A stretch of 13,158 nt of DNA, taken from WJMT01 sp964611275. GTDB taxonomy: Bacteria > Acidobacteriota > Aminicenantia > Aminicenantales > Aminicenantaceae. The notes beneath the pieces were generated by a model. The model saw nothing but the letters and a program-made list of their open reading frames with translations. It was not told the origin of the DNA and searched no databases. The DNA lies in contig CAZSZS010000027.1 in assembly GCA_964611275.1 (NCBI GenBank), positions 1-13,158 on the forward strand, written 5' to 3'. The translations under genes were made by a program, and so were the position numbers. Positions 7,472-13,158 of this stretch are shown here, one piece after another. Within the stretch, counting starts at the first letter, position 1; each line of letters opens with the position of its first letter.

Positions 7472-7909
7472 TTACCAGTCTAAAATCCTCTTCTGTCCTT
7501 TTAAAGAACGTATTCCGGATACCTCCTGGCTTACTTCAACGACGCCTTTGTAATCACCTTTTTCATCATAAACAGGGAAATAACGGATATGAATAAACAG
7601 ATCTCCCTGCTGGACCCAGAATTCTGCCTTATCTTTTGTCTTTTCCTTGAAGCTCTTAACGATCTTTTCAACGATGTGCACGCTTTTCGGAGGGTGGCAG
7701 TTCTGTACTGATCTCCCTATAACCGCCGGGCTTCTCGGGAAAATACGATGCTTTCCGGCGCTGTAAAAACAGACCTTATCCTTCTCATCCACAAAAGTAA
7801 TATCAAACGGAAGGCTCTTCAGCAAAAGCCTGATCTGCTCCTCTGTCAATCTTCCTTCATCCAGTTTGACTTCATTAGCCCCTGACACCTGTTCGTTTTT
7901 TGGTTTCAT
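7472..7909 (-). CDS. Stand-alone DUF438-type PAS domain protein
   Basis: This cytoplasmic protein of 145 residues consists almost entirely of one PAS domain (about 30-135) after a short polar N-terminus. It closely matches the C-terminal PAS domain of DUF438 proteins. Shared segments are LPFDITFVDEKDKV (33-46), KHRIFPRSPAVIGR (53-66), the invariant-looking NCHPPKSVHIVEKI (70-83), FIHIRYFPVYDE (105-116) and the ending RILDW. In the usual proteins this domain follows DUF438 and often a hemerythrin-like region; neither is present here, and no kinase or output domain follows. It may sense a small ligand, redox state or haem (H72 is a candidate ligand, speculative). The ribosome-binding site AAAGGAG (7922-7928) ends 12 bases before the ATG, which is long, but no better in-frame start exists. 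It is the first gene of the cluster, read from the 7937-7965 promoter. Confidence 0.87.
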   Translation of the reverse strand: MKPKNEQVSGANEVKLDEGRLTEEQIRLLLKSLPFDITFVDEKDKVCFYSAGKHRIFPRSPAVIGRSVQNCHPPKSVHIVEKIVKSFKEKTKDKAEFWVQQGDLFIHIRYFPVYDEKGDYKGVVEVSQEVSGIRSLKGQKRILDW

Positions 7910-7936
7910 TTTTTCTATGGTCTCCTTTCTTTTGTT

Positions 7937-7965
7937 ATTATAATTAACTGAAAATTCGATTACAA
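7937..7965 (-). promoter_or_regulatory. Sigma-70-like promoter for the five-gene minus-strand cluster
   Basis: On the minus strand TTGTAA (7960-7965) and TATAAT (7937-7942) are separated by exactly 17 bases. The -10 is a perfect consensus and the -35 matches at four of six positions. Transcription would start near 7930, giving a leader of about 21 bases that contains the AAAGGAG ribosome-binding site of the PAS gene. Confidence 0.7.
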
Positions 7966-8036
7966 TAAATTAATACATCAGAACCGTTTGCGAGGCAGGG
8001 TCAACATCCTGATTTTTTCGTAAAGTAAAAATAATC

Positions 8037-8065
8037 TTGCGGTACAGCCTTTCTGGTGATATATT
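8037..8065 (+). promoter_or_regulatory. Probable promoter for the serine hydrolase/zinc-ribbon pair
   Basis: TTGCGG (8037-8042) and TATATT (8060-8065) are spaced by 17 bases. The -10 matches at five of six positions, the -35 only at its TTG. Transcription would start near 8072, about 23 bases before ATG 8095. The rest of the 185-bp divergent gap (7910-8094) holds the opposing promoter at 7937-7965 and AT-rich sequence with no other feature that I can support. Confidence 0.45.
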
Positions 8066-8094
8066 TTACAATACTATCAAAGAGGAATAACCCC

Positions 8095-10041
8095 ATGAAA
8101 AAAATAAACTTATGCATTTTAATCACTCTTTTGTTGGCTTTGTTTTACGGCTTGCTCCAGGCACAGGAGCCTGAGATAAACCAATATCCATCAACAGCAG
8201 AAGACATTACCGCACCTGTGACTATCGATCCCATTGACCTGGAAAATTTTGTAGACGGAATCATGGCTGTAAACATTCCGTACAAACATATTGCCGGCGC
8301 CACTTTTGCTGCCGTCAAGGACGGGAAAATCCTTTTTAAAAAAGGATACGGATTAGCAGACATTGAAAAAAACAAACCTGTCACATCTGATAAAACCCTT
8401 TTCCGTCCGGGCTCTATATCAAAGCTGTTCACGTGGACCGCTGTGATGCAGCTCTATGAGCAGGGAAAAATTGAACTGGACAAAGACATCAACCAGTACA
8501 TAAAGGGTTTCAGCATTCCTGAGACTTACGCTGAACCCATCACAATGGTTCATCTCTTATCACACACTCCTGGTTTTGAAGAAAAATCAATCGGAATGGC
8601 AGCGCGCAAACCAAAAGACATTATGGCTCTCAAAGATTTTCTTAAAAAATACATGCCTCAGAGAATCCGGCCTCCCGGACAGATCACCTCTTATTCGAAT
8701 TACGGAACATCACTTGCCGGATATATCGTTGAATGCATCTCAGGAATTCCTTTTGAAGAATACATAGAAGAGAATATATTTGAACCCCTGGGTATGGAAA
8801 ACAGCTCATTCCGTCAGCCTCTTCCCGATAGGCTTTTAGAAAATATGTCCGTGGGCTATAAATATGAGAACGGAGTGTTTGAGCCGGATGAATTCGAGCT
8901 TATCAACGGTATGGCTCCTGCAGGGGGGCTGAGCATAACCAGTGAGGATATCGCGAAATTCATGATCGCCCATCTCCAAAACGGGCACACCAATGAAGGG
9001 GAGATCCTTAAGGAAGAAACAGCCCGGCTTATGCACACAACCCTTTTCACTCATGACAGGAGACTGAGCGGAAACGCCTATGGTTTCTGGGAATGGACCT
9101 ATAACGGACTCAATACCATAGGCCACGGAGGCGATACTTTTCTTTTCCATTCCTACCTCATTCTCGTTCCGGAACAAAACCTTGGATTTTTTGTTTCTTA
9201 TAACAGTGTGGGCGGTGGCGGTGCTTCTAGAGTCCAACTTATCGAATCCATCCTTGACCGCTATTTTCCCTACTCCTTAGAAATGGATACTGAAACAAAT
9301 GAAAAACAAAAGAAACAAAACCTCAATAAATTTTCAGGAACATACAGAAGCACAAGGGTCAATCATTCCAGCATTGAAAAACTGGGCCAGCTTGTCTCGA
9401 CCATTAAAATAAACGCCATCAAAGGACACAGTCTTCTGATTTCTTCAGGTCCAAATAAAAGCCAATGGATCCAAAAAGAGCCGCTTGTTTTTCAAAAAAT
9501 CAGGTCACAGGATAAACTGCTTTTTAGGGAGGATAAAAAAGGTCGCATCACACATCTTTTTTTCGGAGACTCCCCTACCGCTGCCTTTGTGAAACTTAAA
9601 CGGAATGAAACCCCGGTATTCCACTTTTTCATACTCGGTCTTACGCTCTCTGTCTTTCTTACCACTCTTTCCTGGCCTCTCGGTGCCTTAAGACGACGTG
9701 TCTGCAGCCCTCTTTCAGAAAAACCTGACGCGCCTCGATTATTCCGTCTGACTGCGGGAATCATGAGCGGCCTGTGTATCCTCTTTTCAATCTTTTTGTT
9801 ATCCATATTGAGAAATCCGGAACAACTGATCTACGGTGTCCCTTTTACATTAAAAATCTTACTCACCTTTCCTTTTGTTGCCATAGTTCTGGCAGTGGGA
9901 GTGCTTTTCTTCTCAGTTGCAGCATGGATAAAAAAATACTGGAATAGATGCGGTCGTTTGTACTATTTTTTCATTTTTATCACATTTATCGTGTTTCTAT
10001 GGTTTTTAAATTACTGGAATCTTCTTGGTTTTAAATTCTGA
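8095..10041 (+). CDS. Secreted serine hydrolase (class C beta-lactamase/S12 type) with four C-terminal membrane helices
   Basis: This is a 648-residue penicillin-binding-protein-like hydrolase. The signal peptide is residues 1-23. The serine hydrolase domain (about 45-390) has all three active-site elements: S107-I-S-K110 (SxxK, nucleophile and base), Y200-S-N202 (YxN), and H344-G-G346 in place of KTG. A beta-rich linker domain follows (about 408-503). Four transmembrane helices lie near 508-530, 553-572, 586-611 and 622-642, which anchor the catalytic domain outside the membrane. Such proteins act as D-amino-acid peptidases, esterases or cell-wall carboxypeptidases; sequence alone does not separate these. 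GAGGA at 8082-8086 is eight bases from ATG 8095, and the signal peptide begins there. A 13-codon longer reading from GTG 8056 would hide the signal peptide and lies inside the predicted promoter, so I reject it. The zinc-ribbon gene begins one base after its stop. Confidence 0.9.
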   Translation: MKKINLCILITLLLALFYGLLQAQEPEINQYPSTAEDITAPVTIDPIDLENFVDGIMAVNIPYKHIAGATFAAVKDGKILFKKGYGLADIEKNKPVTSDKTLFRPGSISKLFTWTAVMQLYEQGKIELDKDINQYIKGFSIPETYAEPITMVHLLSHTPGFEEKSIGMAARKPKDIMALKDFLKKYMPQRIRPPGQITSYSNYGTSLAGYIVECISGIPFEEYIEENIFEPLGMENSSFRQPLPDRLLENMSVGYKYENGVFEPDEFELINGMAPAGGLSITSEDIAKFMIAHLQNGHTNEGEILKEETARLMHTTLFTHDRRLSGNAYGFWEWTYNGLNTIGHGGDTFLFHSYLILVPEQNLGFFVSYNSVGGGGASRVQLIESILDRYFPYSLEMDTETNEKQKKQNLNKFSGTYRSTRVNHSSIEKLGQLVSTIKINAIKGHSLLISSGPNKSQWIQKEPLVFQKIRSQDKLLFREDKKGRITHLFFGDSPTAAFVKLKRNETPVFHFFILGLTLSVFLTTLSWPLGALRRRVCSPLSEKPDAPRLFRLTAGIMSGLCILFSIFLLSILRNPEQLIYGVPFTLKILLTFPFVAIVLAVGVLFFSVAAWIKKYWNRCGRLYYFFIFITFIVFLWFLNYWNLLGFKF

Positions 10042-10042
10042 T

Positions 10043-10357
10043 ATGTTTTTTTTTATAGGAGGAGTGCAGCCTAAGACCATAAAACTGGATAAAAATCCGC
10101 GCACCTGTCCGGAATGCGGCCACCCGGAGCTCTACATCAAAAGGACGGACAGTTATCTCAGCCTCTTCTTTATTCCGCTCTTCCCTGTGAAAAAAGGAAT
10201 CCCCTTTATGGTCTGTGAAAACTGCGGCACTGTGTTCTCTCAAGATGGATCTTTAATGGAAACGTCTTCCGGCCACCACATCCAGCACTGTCCTCACTGC
10301 GGGAGGTCATTGGGTCCTGACTTTGTCTACTGTCCTTACTGTGGAAACCGCATCTAA
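10043..10357 (+). CDS. Small double zinc-ribbon protein
   Basis: This protein of 104 residues has four CxxC pairs forming two zinc ribbons. The first is C22-P-E-C25 with C58-E-N-C61, and the second is C83-P-H-C86 with C97-P-Y-C100. Between the first two pairs lies SYLSLFFIPLFPVKKG (37-52), the hydrophobic segment typical of the zinc-ribbon 15 type (PF17032-like). The N-terminus MFFFIGGVQP also fits that family, which supports ATG 10043 over TTG 10025. No ribosome-binding site precedes ATG 10043. It begins one base after the hydrolase stop (TGATATG), so it is probably translated by re-initiation. The AGGAGG at 10058-10063 lies inside the gene, with GTG 10065 only one base beyond, too close to act as its start. 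The biochemical role is unknown; co-transcription suggests a link to the membrane hydrolase. Confidence 0.82.
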   Translation: MFFFIGGVQPKTIKLDKNPRTCPECGHPELYIKRTDSYLSLFFIPLFPVKKGIPFMVCENCGTVFSQDGSLMETSSGHHIQHCPHCGRSLGPDFVYCPYCGNRI

Positions 10358-10396
10358 CCTCTTTGGGTTAACTATGGGTCAATACGGCTTTTTCTC

Positions 10397-11071
10397 TTAT
10401 TCGTATTTTTTCGGACTGAATCCTATTCTGTCAAAGGGATTCACCACACTTGTCGTGATATTCCTTAAATGAGAGTTAATGCGTTTCAGCTGCCTGGAAT
10501 AAAGAGCAAGGGCAACCGAATCGCCCGGTCTTATATTCTTGTCTTCTTCACGGACGAGGGCATACAAACAGTCATCACAAGCTTGATTGACCCAACTGTA
10601 TTTATCCAGGAGTTTTAAAGCGGCATCCTTTTCCCCGGCTTCAAAGCATTTTCTGGTTTGAATGAAATTATCTGCCACAGCTTCTTCAATACTTGTTATC
10701 TTTTCTTCAAACATTCCTCCGTGGAGTTTTCCGGGGTGTTCCTGAGCCAGTTCAACCATATTTTTTGCATAATCTCCGATGCGTTCAATGTCAATGATAA
10801 TGCTGATAAGAGCGAGTCCGGAAGGCAGCATCTCAGATCCGCTGACAACCAGATGATTGAATACATTTCTGCGGACCTCTCTTTCATAACTGTTGACCTC
10901 CAAGTCCCTGTCGCGGACATTTATGTCAATTTCAGTGTCTTCTCTGTTCCTTAATGACTCCCTGGATTTGAAAAACATTTCTCTGGTCAAATCCAGCATC
11001 ACGAATGACCTTCTGTAAGCTCTATCCATGAGATTGTCTTTTCTAAAGATGGAAAGCCACTTTTTAAACAT
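10397..11071 (-). CDS. PhoU-domain protein paired with a Na+/phosphate cotransporter
   Basis: This is an all-helical cytoplasmic protein of 224 residues made of two PhoU-like three-helix bundles. The first bundle has the family's metal-binding pattern D94-I-E96-R97-I-G-D100, followed by YAKNMVELA. The second bundle has the matching position QLKRINSHLRNI (194-205), where the usual acidic residue is replaced (N199-S-H201), so its metal site looks changed. The C-terminus NPFDRIGF follows. PhoU proteins restrain phosphate uptake and signalling. In many NptA-type transporters a PhoU domain is fused at the C-terminus; here it is a separate gene 75 bases downstream of the transporter. AGGAG is eight bases before the ATG. 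No independent promoter is obvious, so it is probably co-transcribed. It likely adjusts the transporter rather than a Pst system, but that is inference. Confidence 0.87.
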   Translation of the reverse strand: MFKKWLSIFRKDNLMDRAYRRSFVMLDLTREMFFKSRESLRNREDTEIDINVRDRDLEVNSYEREVRRNVFNHLVVSGSEMLPSGLALISIIIDIERIGDYAKNMVELAQEHPGKLHGGMFEEKITSIEEAVADNFIQTRKCFEAGEKDAALKLLDKYSWVNQACDDCLYALVREEDKNIRPGDSVALALYSRQLKRINSHLRNITTSVVNPFDRIGFSPKKYE

Positions 11072-11090
11072 TTCTATCTCTCCTTCTACA

Positions 11091-11130
11091 TGAATTATTC
11101 CAAAAAAAGCGTGTCTTTATGAATAATTCA
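11091..11130 (-). repeat. Inverted repeat between the transporter and PhoU genes
   Basis: TGAATTATTC (11091-11100) and GAATAATTCA (11121-11130) are perfect 10-bp inverted arms around a 20-base loop. Past one mismatch, two more outer pairs can form. The loop, read on the transcribed minus strand, contains a small AAAG/CTTT hairpin followed by a T-run. It could be an operator dyad, an intercistronic stem that alters the transporter/PhoU ratio, or a leaky terminator. The arms are AT-rich, so stability is modest. Confidence 0.5.
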
Positions 11131-11146
11131 CGTTCGTTATCATATA

Positions 11147-12253
11147 TCACCTGAATAAATATATAAACAATATGGGAATGACAAAAAAGACAATTATGAT
11201 ATAAATGACAGGTATATATTTTCTTTTTATTGAAAAACTTGCGAATTTTTTAGCCATATTAATGGGAATGAATTTAAGAGGCCACCACACAGCGATTCCC
11301 GTAATATTGAACAGCAGGTGAGAAAACGCAACAATGATGGCAGCAAGATTTCCGGTCACCAAAGCCGCTAAAATTGCTGTAACCGTTGTTCCTACATTCG
11401 AACCCAAAGTATAGGGGAATATCTGAGTTATGGTCAAAAGGCCGGCTCCTGCCATGGGAACAGCTAGCGAAGTAATGATGGAGCTGCTCTGCACGATCGA
11501 AGTGAGCACCATACCCAATAAAAAAGCACGCAGAGCTGTCTTGAAAATGTATCTGTCAAACCACACTTCTGCTTTTTGGACAACCAGTATTTTTAAGGAT
11601 TTGACCATCCTGGCAAGGGCCAGCAAAAGGAATCCCAGAGACATTATGAATAAGATCCACGGATATTCCCCGAGAAATTTTATGAGCATGTCTACGATAG
11701 GCCGGGTCAATGCCTTTATCGGACTTAAGAATTTAAGCCCCCCGATGTTTTGAAAGTTCTCCCCCATAAAAGCGGCAATATATCCCAAGAAATTCGTGAA
11801 GTACTGAAGGGGAAATATCACGGCAACAGCCAGAATATTAAAAAAATCATGGACAATAGCCGCAGAAAGGGCCCTCTCGAATTCTATATTGCGTTTGAGC
11901 TGTGTCAGAGATACCACCAGATTCGTAACCGAAGTCCCGATGTTAGCTCCCATTATTATGGGGATGGCATTGGCGATGTTCAACGCCCCTCCGGCCACCA
12001 TACCTACCACAATAGAAGTGGTTGAAGAAGAAGACTGGATAATGGATGTGGCTAATATGCCGATGAACAAACCCACCAGGGGATTGGTCGTGGTCTCTAT
12101 CAAATTTTTTGCCAACCCCTTGCCGAACAGTTTCAGGGATGCCCCCATAAGTTCCAGACTGAATAAAAACAAATAGATAAAAAGAAGCAAAAACAGAATA
12201 TTGAAAAGGGTTATATGTCTTTTATAGAATCCTCTCACTCTTTCAGGTATCAT
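11147..12253 (-). CDS. Na+/phosphate cotransporter (NptA/PF02690 type)
   Basis: This is a 368-residue inner-membrane sodium-coupled phosphate importer with the inverted duplication of the NaPi-II family. Repeat 1 has QSSSS starting at residue 73 and GANIGTSVTN (102-111); repeat 2 has QSSS (255-258) and GSNVGTTVTA (284-293). These QSSS and G-x-N-x-G-T motifs form the substrate and sodium sites. Hydrophobic helices run from about 15 to 365, including a first helix (15-37) and a last one (347-367). Fused homologues carry a C-terminal PhoU region, but this protein ends after its last helix and a separate PhoU gene follows. It should take up phosphate using the sodium gradient. The start ATG 12253 has only an A-rich stretch and a weak AAGA before it, with no proper ribosome-binding site; no better start precedes the first helix. 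A strong promoter lies at 12291-12319. Confidence 0.93.
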   Translation of the reverse strand: MIPERVRGFYKRHITLFNILFLLLFIYLFLFSLELMGASLKLFGKGLAKNLIETTTNPLVGLFIGILATSIIQSSSSTTSIVVGMVAGGALNIANAIPIIMGANIGTSVTNLVVSLTQLKRNIEFERALSAAIVHDFFNILAVAVIFPLQYFTNFLGYIAAFMGENFQNIGGLKFLSPIKALTRPIVDMLIKFLGEYPWILFIMSLGFLLLALARMVKSLKILVVQKAEVWFDRYIFKTALRAFLLGMVLTSIVQSSSIITSLAVPMAGAGLLTITQIFPYTLGSNVGTTVTAILAALVTGNLAAIIVAFSHLLFNITGIAVWWPLKFIPINMAKKFASFSIKRKYIPVIYIIIVFFVIPILFIYLFR

Positions 12254-12290
12254 ATCTTTTTTTTATGCCGCAACCACAGAGTTAAGAAAC

Positions 12291-12319
12291 CTTATAGCAC
12301 AGCAAAAACGCACTGTCAA
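12291..12319 (-). promoter_or_regulatory. Strong sigma-70-like promoter for the phosphate transporter
   Basis: On the minus strand TTGACA (12314-12319) is a perfect -35. It is spaced 17 bases from TATAAG (12291-12296), which matches the -10 consensus at five of six positions. Transcription would begin near 12284, about 30 bases ahead of ATG 12253. This separates the transporter/PhoU unit from the upstream gene, which ends at 12384. Confidence 0.75.
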
Positions 12320-12383
12320 AACTTTCTAAAAATCAATCCACGAGCTCAAACTGGATTTCAAATGAATCCTAATAAACAAGTTC

Positions 12384-13158
12384 TTATTTTGAGGCACTGG
12401 ACGTGGTCTTTTCTTTAGATTTATATGCGCTTTTCCTTGAAATCTCATACATTCTATGCAAAGCCATAAGCCAGGACAGCAAGGATTCGGCCCCTTCATT
12501 TTTATTAAGCCCAAATGACTGCAGACCATCTCTGCATCCCCCGCTTTTAAAATCATACAGAGTGGCTCCCAGGTCATTATTTCCTAAAAACCAGCTGTAT
12601 ATCCAATCGATTTTTTTGATAAAATAACTGTCCTCGGTCGCTAGATAAGCTTCGTATAAAGCGTCGATCAGAGCGGCTGCTTCCACAGGCTGTTGATCAA
12701 ACTTTGACTTTTTCTTATTCCGTCTATACCACCCATCGTTTCCTATGATAGTGAGGTAGCTGTCTTTAGGTGCTGTTTGAATTTTCAAAAGCCATTTTAA
12801 AGATTTTAATCCCATGTACTGAGCTTCTTTATTTTCATAATATCTTCCAAATGCGATCAAAGCTTGAGAAAGCCTGGCATTTTCATAGCTTACTATATCT
12901 TCACACCACACCCAGTCATTTGATATGTTGTTCTCAAAAAGAGCTAACAGTTTCTTGCCCAATTTATGACATGTCAACTTGACATTTCTGTCTCCGACAA
13001 ACTGCTTCAAATAAGAGACTCCTCCCAGAATTGAAAATGCCCAGGCTCTGGGTGAAGTAAAATTATTGACAAGGTTAAATGACTGATGAAATATCTCTGT
13101 TCCTAAGTTGGCAAGAGAATCATTAGGTGCTTCTGACACTAACAGCCCTGCAGCCCAA
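12384..13158 (-). CDS. C-terminal part of a predicted alpha/alpha-barrel glycan-active protein (5' end outside window)
   Basis: The reading frame stays open to the window edge, so the 257 visible residues are the C-terminal part of a longer protein. An apparent start at GTG 13139 has no ribosome-binding site, and the residues before it (WAAGLL) fit the helical repeat, so I treat the gene as partial. The visible part is helical with repeated Trp/Tyr-rich helices. It includes LTSPRAWAF-like, DWVWCEDIVSYENARLSQAL, IGNDGWYRRNKK and FDQQPVEAAA segments, then WFLGNND, GGCRDGL and NEGAESLLSWL. This series recalls the (alpha/alpha) toroid domain found C-terminal to some glycosyltransferase-like proteins and near mannoside-processing genes. 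That resemblance is from memory and tentative. The last 18 residues are Lys/Ser-rich and probably unstructured. Whether an N-terminal glycosyltransferase domain exists cannot be seen here. Confidence 0.6.
   Translation of the reverse strand, partial: WAAGLLVSEAPNDSLANLGTEIFHQSFNLVNNFTSPRAWAFSILGGVSYLKQFVGDRNVKLTCHKLGKKLLALFENNISNDWVWCEDIVSYENARLSQALIAFGRYYENKEAQYMGLKSLKWLLKIQTAPKDSYLTIIGNDGWYRRNKKKSKFDQQPVEAAALIDALYEAYLATEDSYFIKKIDWIYSWFLGNNDLGATLYDFKSGGCRDGLQSFGLNKNEGAESLLSWLMALHRMYEISRKSAYKSKEKTTSSASK

Noticed and set aside
10355..10370. TAACC/GGTTA hairpin after the zinc-ribbon stop as a terminator
   Set aside because: The stem has only five pairs and no T-run follows directly; the nearest, TTTTT, is more than 20 bases away.
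12353..12369. GGATT/AATCC hairpin downstream of the toroid-domain gene as a terminator
   Set aside because: The stem has five pairs, the loop has seven bases, and no T-run follows on the minus strand.
1..13158. Defence island, prophage, CRISPR or mobile-element system
   Set aside because: All eleven genes belong to housekeeping, transport, hydrolase or sensor families. No transposase, integrase, Cas, toxin or restriction motif and no regularly spaced repeat was seen.

Overview
The window is ordinary, densely coded bacterial chromosome with eleven genes. One of them (right edge) is cut by the window end. No rRNA, tRNA, CRISPR array, insertion sequence or prophage gene was seen. The best guess for the organism is Candidatus Aminicenantes or a related Acidobacteriota-like lineage. 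This rests on a PadR regulator followed by a large duplicated FtsX/MacB-type permease with an N-terminal 'permease prefix' helical domain and no ATPase next to it, plus a secreted M14 peptidase and a DUF438-type PAS protein. It is an inference from recalled family distributions, not a database result.

Layout. (1) 110-3096, plus strand: a PadR-family repressor and the orphan ABC-type permease it probably controls. The two genes start from almost identical translation-initiation leaders. (2) 3104-7909, minus strand: five closely spaced genes, probably one operon read leftward from a good sigma-70-like promoter at 7937-7965. In transcription order they are a stand-alone DUF438-type PAS protein, a secreted M14 zinc peptidase, an AlkD-like DNA alkylation repair glycosylase, a four-helix membrane protein and a beta-CASP metallo-beta-lactamase-fold ribonuclease. 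The last two overlap by four bases (TTGA), so the nuclease starts at TTG. (3) 8095-10357, plus strand: a secreted, membrane-anchored serine hydrolase (class C beta-lactamase/S12 type) with four C-terminal transmembrane helices, followed one base later by a small double zinc-ribbon protein. The 185-bp gap 7910-8094 holds divergent promoters for blocks 2 and 3. (4) 10397-12253, minus strand: a Na+/phosphate cotransporter with a consensus promoter, followed by a separate PhoU-domain protein; a 10-bp inverted repeat lies between them. (5) 12384 to the right edge, minus strand: the C-terminal part of a predicted alpha/alpha-barrel glycan-active protein.

Functionally, block 4 is a coherent phosphate-uptake pair and block 1 is a regulator-target pair. 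Block 2 mixes sensing, proteolysis, DNA repair and RNA decay with no obvious common pathway. I did not find a clearly new biological system. The most worthwhile leads are the serine hydrolase/zinc-ribbon pair, the mixed block-2 operon with its coupled membrane-protein/RNase genes, and the split NaPi-PhoU pair with an altered second PhoU motif.

Four computed starts were revised from ribosome-binding sites: permease at 481, AlkD-like protein at 5733, serine hydrolase at 8095 and zinc-ribbon protein at 10043.
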